This document shows, piece by piece, positions 18,101 through 25,620 of a DNA stretch of 64,000 nucleotides. The DNA is from Pumilibacter muris. GTDB lineage: Bacteria; Bacillota; Clostridia; Christensenellales; Pumilibacteraceae. The stretch spans positions 62,001-126,000 of the forward strand of contig NZ_CALPCN010000005.1 in assembly GCF_943193045.1 (NCBI RefSeq). The letters are read 5' to 3'. Positions within the stretch are counted from its first letter, which is position 1. The number at the start of each line of letters is the position of its first letter. The position numbers and the translations under genes were made by a program. The notes beneath the pieces are model-generated. The model did no database searches, was not told where the DNA came from, and saw nothing but the letters and a program-made list of their open reading frames with translations.

Positions 18101-18159
18101 AGCGCAAGCAAGCCGCATATTGCGAAAAACGCAAAAGTTTTCTTTGTTGTTGTTTTCAT
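15115..18159 (-). CDS. Large secreted surface protein with GLUG-type repeats and a KKKKCGG C-terminal anchor
   Basis: This 1014-aa protein has a Sec signal peptide (about residues 1-37, ending in ARAAA). A beta-helix-like region (about 60-520) holds repeated hydrophobic-Gly segments (IGGMVGYA, GGIFGDAT, GGIAGHAD, AGIVGSAT, SGLVGYI), like GLUG repeats of surface adhesins. Beta-sandwich-like repeats follow (about 620-960). The end is SGKKKKCGGNVAG, a hydrophobic helix, then GKKSKLG. The same tail pattern closes the upstream phosphoesterase, so both are probably anchored the same way. GGAG lies 11 nt before ATG. The start overlaps the upstream stop (ATGA), so expression is likely coupled to the phase-variable gene. 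Confidence 0.8.
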   Translation of the reverse strand: MKTTTKKTFAFFAICGLLALALAAACFTLPCSARAAASEPAPVANWTDGLSYDADFGYGGGDGTAPDPYIISSPEHLAQLAANQNDLSHITGEGEMYSQSYSRMKYFRLAADLDMQGKNWIPIGNLVNGTHTVAGEDGDTVVTDKNRNVTFTGGFDFAGHKITGLSHTGYDGQYYGLFGAFAGGRINNPDVTFGNVSVRFTAGENSVFDDAIYAHAMVGGVVGFQLGSCTIGEAGGDSAVHVKFDGDFTVENDRNSFAYIGGMVGYAMGGTLGSDGKAGNTTLVAEVGENGSLKGLRSGGHMRMGGIFGDATKDVVVGARHADNDGNVTIRFINNNASTDAGFSANMPSQTSRCGGIAGHADALIGSNGGGDVIIEVINYGTMRYQNDADSSYSAGIVGSATGVVGSKGTGDVFIHMENHGLLYVCNTSGGLEIRFSGLVGYIQNWNNTLIGTVGIANPQSDGNVVLLYENAGNGKFKKEGAAWNYCSGYLVGYRGEKTLVGTRGTGTLQYIVSAKKSSLVGFDHDADEIEKFLDIPMFHASKGAPSAENSAGSLDGGDTVVRSKTFGYLLTDEVISGFSKCNDWEECCDTTDKLTAAPHTAWQITGANESGVIMALSVDDGYGFLGWENGDEIVMTPDGKPYAVFTGANVLPVPQLVELDAVEADFTAVEYNGQMRLPVVQGYTAVCLDEDGNELTTVLPNSYRVKALKLYKGDMFVGIKQYSEPQIFIINKAANETIVSRGVLMLDAGTEMYTADGKYEIAADADFTELLPNSGSLTQYKGNSLFVRERATETHNASAATEVAFTAYTLTLPAGEGYTIVSSDERTVFLAGAEFLFAVLTDDGWLDDVLTVKANGVALTASGGVYSVCLTEDTVITVEGIVRETYYSVTLTNADGVTLAPVTVGQTQVKEGESFAFTATKAEDFAGEFTVLVNGSAVTATDGIYTISNVRENITVTVTVKMPEPPVQDNKPSESGKKKKCGGNVAGNFALLGILTVGLACVLTVRGKKSKLG

Positions 18160-21100
18160 CTTTCTTTTCTCCTTATCTTATAATTTCGACGGCTTAAAAC
18201 CGCCGCAAAGACCGAACACAATATGAGCGCGCCAAGTGCCGACGCCGTGCCGCCCGCCGCAGAACCGCATTTTTTCTTTCGCGGCTTCTCCTCGCCTCCG
18301 CTCGGCTCGGTGCTATCGTTGCCGCCGCTCTGCTGTTTGAGCGCGTCGAATTCGGCGCGAGCCTTTTCGAGAGCGTCGGCATTTTTCACCAAATAGCGGA
18401 ATTCTTGCGGCACGCTTGCAAAAGCCGTCTCGGCGGCAACAATGTCGTTTTCGGACGAAAGCGTGATATTCCCAAGCGCGGCAATATTCTCGTTCAGCGT
18501 CTCTATTTTGCCGAGTAGAGCGCACGAAATTTCAGTGTTCTCCGCACATTCGCCCGTTTTATCGTGCGCCGCAAGCAAGCGGTAGTTAAACGTGCCGTTC
18601 GGCACCCAATTCGCAAGACTTATATAAGTGCGCGAGGGGTCTTTGAGCGAGAACGAACCGTCGAAATACTTTTTGTCGAGCACTCCTCTCAGCCCGTTCA
18701 ATTCCACCAAATAGCCGCCGTCTTCGAGGGCGGAAAATTTAAGTTCGAACTTTTTGTTTTTCAGATTGCGATATTTGAGCTCTTCGCTTTTGATAATTTG
18801 CCCGAAACCGGGATTCGCTTCCAACTTACCTAAGTTGGTATCGAGAAACAGCAGAATACCCGTTTTTTGCGGCTCGGTGTATTGCGGGTGTGCGCTTCCT
18901 CCCAAAATTATGCCTATCGAGGGGTCCGCTTGCATTTCGGACGATTTTTCCAAACCGTCGAAAACAAGGTGCAAACCATCGAGGTCAAACGCCTTCAAAC
19001 CCATGCGAACACCTATTTCGGAATTTACATATGAAACGGCAATGCCTTGCTCGTCGTCGCTATAAGAAAGCCAGCCTGTGTCTGTCCAATAATTTGTGCC
19101 AACAACCGTATCTTTCACCGTTACGCCATGCTCGTATTGTTCGAGAGTAGTCCAAAGATTGCGATACGCCGCTTGCGCCGCTTTCAGTTCGCTCTCTTTT
19201 TCAACCATTTTCTTCTGTTCGAAAGTAAGCGCATCGAACGCTTCCTGTGCTTTTAAATAGTTTTCGGTATTGCCTTCGGTAACCGTGCCGATTTTGGCAA
19301 TCAGTTTATCTACCGTAACAGCCGCAACTTTATCGAGCGTAGGGTTATAAACATACCGCGCGGTTATAGCTTTACTCTCGTTGCCGAAGCTATCCACCGC
19401 TCGCACCGAAACGGTATACGGCTTTGATGGAACGAAATTTTCCAAAAACACAGTTTTGCTCTTCGGTACGTCGGCGTTGCTCGCGTACCGCCACGCCGCC
19501 GCATACGATTTAAAAGTGCTCACCGTGTCGTCGTGCTCGAAATCGATTATGTAATATTGCACCACGCCTTCCGACGTGCATGTGTCGAAAGTAACTTGAG
19601 TATCTTTATCCGAAACGTAATCCGCTTGCACCGACGAATTCTCGGCGAAAGCGGGAGTTGCCACGCGCGACGCGCGCGCCTCGCCGTAATAATTCAAATG
19701 CGTCTTTCCTTTCAGGTCGGGCGCGGGAATCACCACGCTTTCGTACATTTGCCGTCCGTCGTGCAAAAAGTCGATACGCGTCACGCGTATGTTATAGCTA
19801 TCGTCGATTTCAAGACGCAACCCCATAGACTGAATTAAGTCGGCAGGCATAAGCGCTCCGCCTATTTTGTAACCGCCGTCGGTAACAAACCCTTCGCCCG
19901 GCATGCCGATATACGACGTTGTTGCCGCGCCCAAATGAGTAAAATCGCTTTGATAAATGAATTTTTCGTTATCAAGCGGATAATGCGAGTGCCCCGTTAG
20001 CGTAACGATTTGCGGATATTGCTTCATAACGTCGTACAGCTCGAATTTGTGTTTTCTTTCGCCCATATCCTCGCTTCCGTACACCGTGTTGCCGAAAGGC
20101 ACATGCGAAAGGAAAAATATCGGCGCGCCGTCGTAATCGGATGCGGAAGTTATTTCATTAAGCTTTCGAGCCATCCACTCCACCGCTTCGGGCGTAACGT
20201 TTTGATATTCGTCGGCATAATCCCACGACAATGTGAGGTAATGAAATCCGCCGATTACGGCATGACGAAATCCCGTGTTCCACATAGGGTCGTCGCGGTT
20301 CACGTCCCACGCATAATATTCGTTGCCTAAAAGCTCATAGAAAAGCTGTTCGCGCACCGTTCCTTCTTCGCCGAGCGAACTGTCGTGATTGCCCATTGTG
20401 AAAAACAGCGCAACTTCTTTGTTCCAAGCGCGTTCCATCGACGACTTAAACAAGCCTATTTGCCGTTTTGCCGTAGAAAGGTCGGGCGTATTGTCGAACC
20501 TCGCCCAATCGGTTATATCGCCGCCGAGCAATATGGCGTCGGCGTCGCGCTCGCAAATCATGCCTATTGCTTTCTCGAACCTGTCTTGCGGAGAACCGTC
20601 GTCGTACGAGGTGCAGTCGTTGGTTTCAAGATGATTGTCGGTGAGCATCCACACGTTGCTGACAACGTTGCTTTCGTCAAACTGTGCGGGCGTTGTAAGC
20701 GCGTAATAATTTTGGTTGGCATATGTGAGCAAATCGGCAGACCTAACCATTACGCGAAGCTCGGCATCGAGCGCCGAGAACGCGGCGTTCGCATTGTCTA
20801 TTTTTTGCTTGCTCTGCGCCGAAGCCGTAACTTTTCCTATTGAGTTTATTGCGTCGTTTACCGAAGCGATACGCGCAATTTCGTCGGACGTGAGCGTGTC
20901 GCCGCAACGGTTGCCGCCGTCGTGCACCGACACCACGTCTACCGAATACGAAGTGAAATAACTCGGATGAGTGGTAAACGTTATATACACTTCGTTTTTA
21001 TCGGGAATTGCCGCGTCTATTTCTTCGTCGGTAAACGCAAACGTTTGCCCCGCGAAAACCACATTCCAACCGCTCGCGGATTTTTCGACCTTGATGTCGA

Positions 21101-21627
21101 ATTCGTCTGCCATAGGTTTGGTTTCAAGCGTGCCCGCAAGCTTATGATTGCTGTTTCCCCAATCGGGCGTAACATAACGCATAACCGCCGTATAGTCGGA
21201 GCCGTTGCACGCAAAAAGCCGGAATGCGGAATCATACGCATCCGGTGACGGCAGGTTGGAAAACGCGATTCCCATTCCGCCTCCGCTGAAATTTTTGAAC
21301 TTTATATGTAAACCGTCGAGTTTAAAACGCGTCTGCGAAGTGGTGCGCACAGTTATATTGTTTACTTCGCTATAAAAGATACGCACCGAACCGTCGGCGT
21401 TCTCGGTTACGTTTTGGTGCCCTTCCTGCACCCACCACCAATATTCCGTTTTCAACATAGGCGGCGCGTAAAACTCCGCATCGTCGGCACGGCTTTCGGC
21501 GTTTGCGAAATTCGCAACCGTATGCGACATCACCGCCGCGCAAATAAACAAACTTAATAAAAGCAGACAAAAACTTAGTTTATGTCCCCCCCCCCGAAGT
21601 TTGTCCGTAAACCTTGTCTCTTTTCAT
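18156..21627 (-). CDS. Secreted calcineurin-like metallophosphoesterase; phase-variable, out of frame in this copy
   Basis: The open part encodes phosphoesterase motifs TDNHLE, GGDITDW, MGNHDSS, LSHVPFG and GHSHYPL (about residues 325-570 of the restored protein), with beta-rich, carbohydrate-module-like regions on both sides. The tail is PRKKKCGSAAGG, a helix and RRNYKIRRKER. The true start is ATG at 21627 with AGGAGG 8 nt upstream. Codons 11-14 contain ten G (21595-21586), and in the sequenced state translation stops at TAA 21582 after 15 residues. With nine G, the frame joins a classic signal peptide (core LSFCLLLLSLFICAAVM) to the rest, giving 1156 aa. The substrate is unknown; extracellular nucleotide or phosphoester scavenging is possible. 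Confidence 0.85.
21586..21595. repeat. Homopolymer C10/G10 tract inside the phosphoesterase 5' coding region
   Basis: Ten C on the + strand, read as G10 in the gene. Frame analysis: G9 and G12 are in frame with the long ORF; G10 and G11 both hit a stop within a few codons. Confidence 0.92.
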
Positions 21628-21655
21628 TTATACCCTCCTGCTTGTCATTCAATTA

Positions 21656-21676
21656 TTTTGAAACTTAGTTTCAAAA
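21656..21676. promoter_or_regulatory. Perfect palindrome downstream of the phosphoesterase promoter
   Basis: TTTTGAAAC-TTA-GTTTCAAAA (9-bp arms, 3-bp centre) lies between the -10 and the ribosome site. Size and symmetry fit a dimeric repressor operator, or an RNA hairpin in the 5' leader. Confidence 0.5.
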
Positions 21677-21686
21677 CGACATTATC

Positions 21687-21715
21687 ATTATATCACCGTT
21701 GCAAAAATTTGTCAA
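21687..21715 (-). promoter_or_regulatory. Consensus extended promoter of the surface-protein operon
   Basis: Read leftward: TTGACA, 17 bp, TATAAT with TG at the extended -10. Transcription should therefore be strong, leaving the poly-G tract as a translational switch. Confidence 0.85.
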
Positions 21716-21838
21716 TACATTTTTGAAAAAAAGTTGCAAAAAACTATACAATTCAACGCTAACCCTAATTTCAGAAAAAATTTCGCAATCCCTCATAAAA
21801 TTCGAAAATAAAAATTTAAAGATTTCGCACTCAAACCG

Positions 21839-21867
21839 TTGCATAATTTTAAGAGGTGTGTTATACT
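21839..21867 (+). promoter_or_regulatory. Promoter of the NrdD-like small gene
   Basis: TTGCAT, 17 bp, TATACT, about 70 nt upstream of the ATG. Confidence 0.7.
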
Positions 21868-21936
21868 ATATATTGTGCCGAACAGTTAAATGACGGCGCA
21901 AAGGCACTACATATAGTATCAGGAGGCAAAACAATT

Positions 21937-22197
21937 ATGGAAATTATCAAAAACGGAGACGTAAACGCGGCGGAAGAAGAAGCGGCGCTTAAAATGTTGT
22001 CGGAAAAACACGGCGGCGAAAACATTTATAAGGTGGAACTCACGCCAAACGGCGAATATGTTGACGTAAAATACTACACTCGCAGTCCTTTCGAACGCAT
22101 ACGCAGAATAACGGGCTATCTTGTGGGTACGCTCGACCGTTTTAACAACGCCAAAGCCGCCGAAGAACGCGAACGCGTTAAACACGGTATTGTTTAA
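21937..22197 (+). CDS. Stand-alone NrdD C-terminal (glycyl-radical) domain protein
   Basis: This 86-aa protein ends in RRITGYLVGTLDRFNNAKAA followed by EERERVKHG. It matches the end of anaerobic ribonucleotide reductase NrdD (E. coli RRVCGYLG ... FNAGK ... RRVKH) around the glycyl-radical residue, here Gly60. The first 45 residues are unrelated to catalysis, and the zinc Cys pairs that precede this loop in NrdD are missing. Such a free domain recalls GrcA/YfiD, which replaces a damaged glycyl-radical loop of pyruvate formate-lyase. Whether this one repairs NrdD is inference. AGGAGG lies 10 nt before ATG. It is monocistronic between its promoter and a terminator. Confidence 0.75.
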   Translation: MEIIKNGDVNAAEEEAALKMLSEKHGGENIYKVELTPNGEYVDVKYYTRSPFERIRRITGYLVGTLDRFNNAKAAEERERVKHGIV

Positions 22198-22261
22198 ATC
22201 GCTTATTCCGAAAAACAAAATAAAACCGACTTGCGCGAATTTTTGACGCAAGCTTTAAAAC

Positions 22262-22290
22262 AAACCGCAATTTATGCGGTTTTGTTTTTA
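22262..22290 (+). terminator. Terminator after the NrdD-like gene
   Basis: Stem AAACCGCA/TGCGGTTT with a 5-nt loop followed by TGTTTTT. Confidence 0.7.
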
Positions 22291-22309
22291 CGTCGGTTTA
22301 TTGCTGCGC

Positions 22310-22338
22310 TTGACTTATCGGGCGCCTTGCGTTATAAT
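22310..22338 (+). promoter_or_regulatory. Promoter of leuS
   Basis: TTGACT, 17 bp, TATAAT. The leader is only about 35 nt, too short for a T-box. Confidence 0.8.
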
Positions 22339-22378
22339 GGAAAACAGAATATTTTTATCGAAACGGAGAACGAAACTA

Positions 22379-24814
22379 ATGGACTATGTAAAAACCGACA
22401 AAAAGTGGAACGCCTATTGGGAGAACAACAAGTGCCACCTTTTTAACGAAAAGAACGCCGACAACAAATATTATATAATGGAAATGTGGCCGTATCCGTC
22501 GGGCGCGAATCTTCATCTCGGACATTGGTTTAACTTCGGTCCCGCCGACACTTTCGCCCGTTTCAAAAAGATGCAAGGCAAAGAAGTTTTTCAGCCTATG
22601 GGGTTTGACGCATTCGGTCTCCCCGCCGAAAATTACGCGATTAAAACGGGCACGCACCCGCACGACAACACTCTTAAAAATATTAAAACTATGGAGCGGC
22701 AACTCCGCGACATGGGCGCTATGTACGATTGGGAACACGAAGTGAGCACCTGTTTTCCCGAATATTACCGTTGGACGCAGTGGCTGTTTATAGAACTGTA
22801 CAAAAAAGGGCTTGCCTATCAAAAAATGGCTCCCGTGAATTGGTGCGACTCGTGCAACACCGTTATAGCTAACGAACAGGTTATAGACGGCTGTTGCGAG
22901 CGGTGCGGCACCGCAGTTGTGCGCAAGGAAATGACTCAGTGGTTTTTTAAAATAACGGACTACGCCGACGAACTTCTCGAAAAGCTCGATTCGCTCGACT
23001 GGCCCGAAAAAACAAAAACCATGCAACGCAACTGGATAGGACGCAGCGAAGGCAGCGAAATTACCTTCGGACTTCCTAACCGAAAAGACGGCATAACGGT
23101 GTTTACCACGCGAGCCGACACTCTTATGGGCGTTTCTTATGTTGTTCTCGCCCCCGAAAAAGCTCTTGTATCCGAAATAACGACGCCCGAACAAAAGGCG
23201 GCTGTGGAAGCGTACAGAGCGGAAACGGCTAAGGCAAGCGACATAGACAGGCTTTCGTCGGCGCGCGAAAAAACGGGCGTGTTCACAGGCGCGTATTGCT
23301 TTCACCCCGTAAGCGGCGAGAAAGTGCCCGTTTGGATTGCCGACTATTGCTTGGGAACTTACGGTACAGGCGCGGTTATGGGTGTGCCTGCCCACGACGA
23401 GCGCGACTTCGCGTTTGCCGAAAAATACGGGCTTCCCGTAAAGCGCGTTATAAAAGCGGCTAACGGCGAACCCGACGAACTTCCTTTTTGCGAGCACGGC
23501 AAAACCGTAAACAGCGGTATTTTCGACGGGCTTGCAACAAAAGACGCAATCGCCGCAGTTCAAAAACATTTGAATTCTATCGGCAAAGGCGGTAAAAAAG
23601 TTAATTACCGTTTGCGCGATTGGTCGGTGTCGCGCCAACGCTATTGGGGCACGCCCATTCCCGTTATTCACTGCCCCGAACACGGAGCCGTTCCCGTGCC
23701 CGAAAAGGATTTGCCGGTTACGCTCCCGCACAACGTCAATTTCACGCCCGACGGCGCTTCTCCCCTACGCAAAAGCGAGGAGTTTATGAACACGGTTTGC
23801 CCCGTTTGCGGCAAACCCGCTCGGCGCGACCCCGACACGCTCGACACGTTCGTATGCTCGAGTTGGTATTATCTGAGGTATCCCGACAATAAAAACGAAA
23901 AAGAAGCTTTCGAACCAAAACTAATAAACAAAATGCTTCCCGTCGATAAATACGTCGGGGGCGCCGAACACGCTTGCATGCACCTTTTGTATGCGCGGTT
24001 CATAGCCAAAGCGCTGCGCGACATGGGCTATGTTAAATTCGACGAGCCGTTCACGTCGCTCGTGCATCAAGGTTTAATACTCGGACCCGACGGCTTTAAA
24101 ATGAGCAAAAATCGCGGTAACGTTATAAATCCCGACACTTACGTTGACGAATACGGTTCCGACGTTTTCCGCATGTATCTTATGTTCAGATTCGCGTTCA
24201 CCGAAGGCGGCGCTTGGAGCGACGACGGCATAAAGTCGATTGCAAAATTCCTCGACCGCGTGGAGCGCATAGTATTAAAATCGCATTCCGAAGCGAAAAA
24301 AGCGAGCTCTACCCCTCAAAGCGAAGCCGACAAAGAGCTTGCCTACGCGCTCAATTTCTGTATAAAATCGGTAACTTCCGACTTTGAAACTTTCTCGTTT
24401 AACACGGCGATTGCGCGGCTCATGGAACTTGTGAACGCAATGTACAAATACGAATCGGCTAAGGATTGCAACTACTCTTTCTTGCGTTACGTTTCGGGCG
24501 AGCTCGTTAAATTGCTTGCGCCGTTCTGCCCCCACGTCAGCGAAGAACTACACGAACTCACAGGCGGCAAAGGAACAGTATTTTCCAAAAGCTATCCCGT
24601 ATGCAACGAAAAAGCGCTCGTTAAAGACGAAATCGAAATCGCCGTTCAAATAAACAGCAAGCTCAAAGGCAGAATAAAAGTTCCGAGCGAAGCCGACGAA
24701 ACGGAAGCTAAAAACATAGCTCTTGCCGATGAAACGATTATTGCGGCGCTCGGCGGAGCAACCGTTAAAAAAGCCATTTACATTCGCGGCAGACTTCTTA
24801 ATTTAATCGTTTAA
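22379..24814 (+). CDS. leuS: Leucyl-tRNA synthetase
   Basis: This 811-aa class I synthetase charges tRNA-Leu. It has the [13 protein letters not shown] nucleotide motif (about residue 40), a zinc-binding CDSC...CERC segment (about 160-180), the CP1 editing domain (about 220-400, with [18 protein letters not shown]), the KMSKNRGNV loop (about 577) and a C-terminal anticodon-binding domain. I chose ATG at 22379 with CGGAG upstream; the earlier in-frame start at 22274 would overlap the promoter. Size is normal for bacterial LeuRS. Confidence 0.97.
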   Translation: MDYVKTDKKWNAYWENNKCHLFNEKNADNKYYIMEMWPYPSGANLHLGHWFNFGPADTFARFKKMQGKEVFQPMGFDAFGLPAENYAIKTGTHPHDNTLKNIKTMERQLRDMGAMYDWEHEVSTCFPEYYRWTQWLFIELYKKGLAYQKMAPVNWCDSCNTVIANEQVIDGCCERCGTAVVRKEMTQWFFKITDYADELLEKLDSLDWPEKTKTMQRNWIGRSEGSEITFGLPNRKDGITVFTTRADTLMGVSYVVLAPEKALVSEITTPEQKAAVEAYRAETAKASDIDRLSSAREKTGVFTGAYCFHPVSGEKVPVWIADYCLGTYGTGAVMGVPAHDERDFAFAEKYGLPVKRVIKAANGEPDELPFCEHGKTVNSGIFDGLATKDAIAAVQKHLNSIGKGGKKVNYRLRDWSVSRQRYWGTPIPVIHCPEHGAVPVPEKDLPVTLPHNVNFTPDGASPLRKSEEFMNTVCPVCGKPARRDPDTLDTFVCSSWYYLRYPDNKNEKEAFEPKLINKMLPVDKYVGGAEHACMHLLYARFIAKALRDMGYVKFDEPFTSLVHQGLILGPDGFKMSKNRGNVINPDTYVDEYGSDVFRMYLMFRFAFTEGGAWSDDGIKSIAKFLDRVERIVLKSHSEAKKASSTPQSEADKELAYALNFCIKSVTSDFETFSFNTAIARLMELVNAMYKYESAKDCNYSFLRYVSGELVKLLAPFCPHVSEELHELTGGKGTVFSKSYPVCNEKALVKDEIEIAVQINSKLKGRIKVPSEADETEAKNIALADETIIAALGGATVKKAIYIRGRLLNLIV

Positions 24815-24834
24815 TTACGTTAATTCAGAATATT

Positions 24835-24875
24835 AAAAAAACGTTTCCGAAATATCAATTCGGAAACGCTTTTTT
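24835..24875. terminator. Bidirectional terminator after leuS and after the alaS run
   Basis: Stem ACGTTTCCGA against TCGGAAACGCT flanked by A6 on the left and T6 on the right. Confidence 0.85.
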
Positions 24876-24888
24876 AATTGTGAGAAAT

Positions 24889-25620
24889 TTATTCGTTAGT
24901 TTCGCAAGTAACTCTTTCGGCGCTTCCGCTCGCAATGTACGTTTTGAGCGCCTCTATATTCTTCTTTTGCAAATTAGTGACGGGCGCCGAAATGCAATCG
25001 AGCTTTTTAACCGCCGATTCCGAATCGCCGTTTAAACACAATTTCATAGCTTGCAAAACAGCGGCGAGCACCGTAGCCGTATCGGAAGCCTCCTTGTTTT
25101 TGCTCTTGGCGTCCATTCTCGCCCCGAGCTTTTCAAGCGCTTTTCCGTAGTATATGTCAAAATATTCGCGGTCGGAATTAAGAAAGAAAATCTTGCAAAA
25201 ACAAACTGCCGCATCGCCTTTCGCGCTATCTTTACCCGCTATTATCGCGTCGGACACGGTTATTTCGGCTTCTTTTATTTTTCCCGAATATATTTGAGTG
25301 TCGGCATATTCGAGCAATATACTCGCTTTCACCTTGCCGAACGCCGCTCTTTTGGCAAGTTTTTTCAAACGCGCGTTCAGTCTTTCCACGTCGCAATCTT
25401 CGCTCGCGCGCCGTATTTCGTCGGAAATAGATTTTAACGCTTGCACGCAAGAAACGACGTATACCGCAACGGCGAAGAGCGCAAGCCCCGCAAGACGCAC
25501 CGCAAGGTCGGTTTTTCCGTCGGTAAAAATGCAAACGCCCACAATCCCCGCCGCAATTACGGCGAGCATAACCGAAAACACTACCGCGCTTTTAACATAC
25601 GAAAATATAAGCCTTATCAA
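24889..25620 (-). CDS. Membrane protein with two helices and a TPR-like cytoplasmic part
   Basis: This 243-aa protein has two hydrophobic helices (about residues 8-32 and 40-62) and then an all-helical, charged domain (about 70-235), with paired helices of TPR-like spacing. I do not recognise a named family. It overlaps the alaS stop by 4 bp (ATGA), so it is translated with alanyl-tRNA synthetase, and it is the last gene of a long leftward run ending at a terminator. Confidence 0.7.
   Translation of the reverse strand: MIRLIFSYVKSAVVFSVMLAVIAAGIVGVCIFTDGKTDLAVRLAGLALFAVAVYVVSCVQALKSISDEIRRASEDCDVERLNARLKKLAKRAAFGKVKASILLEYADTQIYSGKIKEAEITVSDAIIAGKDSAKGDAAVCFCKIFFLNSDREYFDIYYGKALEKLGARMDAKSKNKEASDTATVLAAVLQAMKLCLNGDSESAVKKLDCISAPVTNLQKKNIEALKTYIASGSAERVTCETNE

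Noticed and set aside
21586-21595. Poly-G tract as simple sequencing error
   Set aside because: An error is possible, but the tract lies exactly where frame switching matters, and two similar tracts sit in promoter spacers; kept as a finding with a read-level test.
22310-22378. T-box or leader control for leuS (also considered for alaS, glnS and proS)
   Set aside because: Leaders are 30-60 nt, too short, and no T-box sequence or specifier stem is visible.
22376-23731. 451-codon ORF on the minus strand
   Set aside because: Antisense shadow of leuS, caused by codon bias that avoids stops on the opposite strand.
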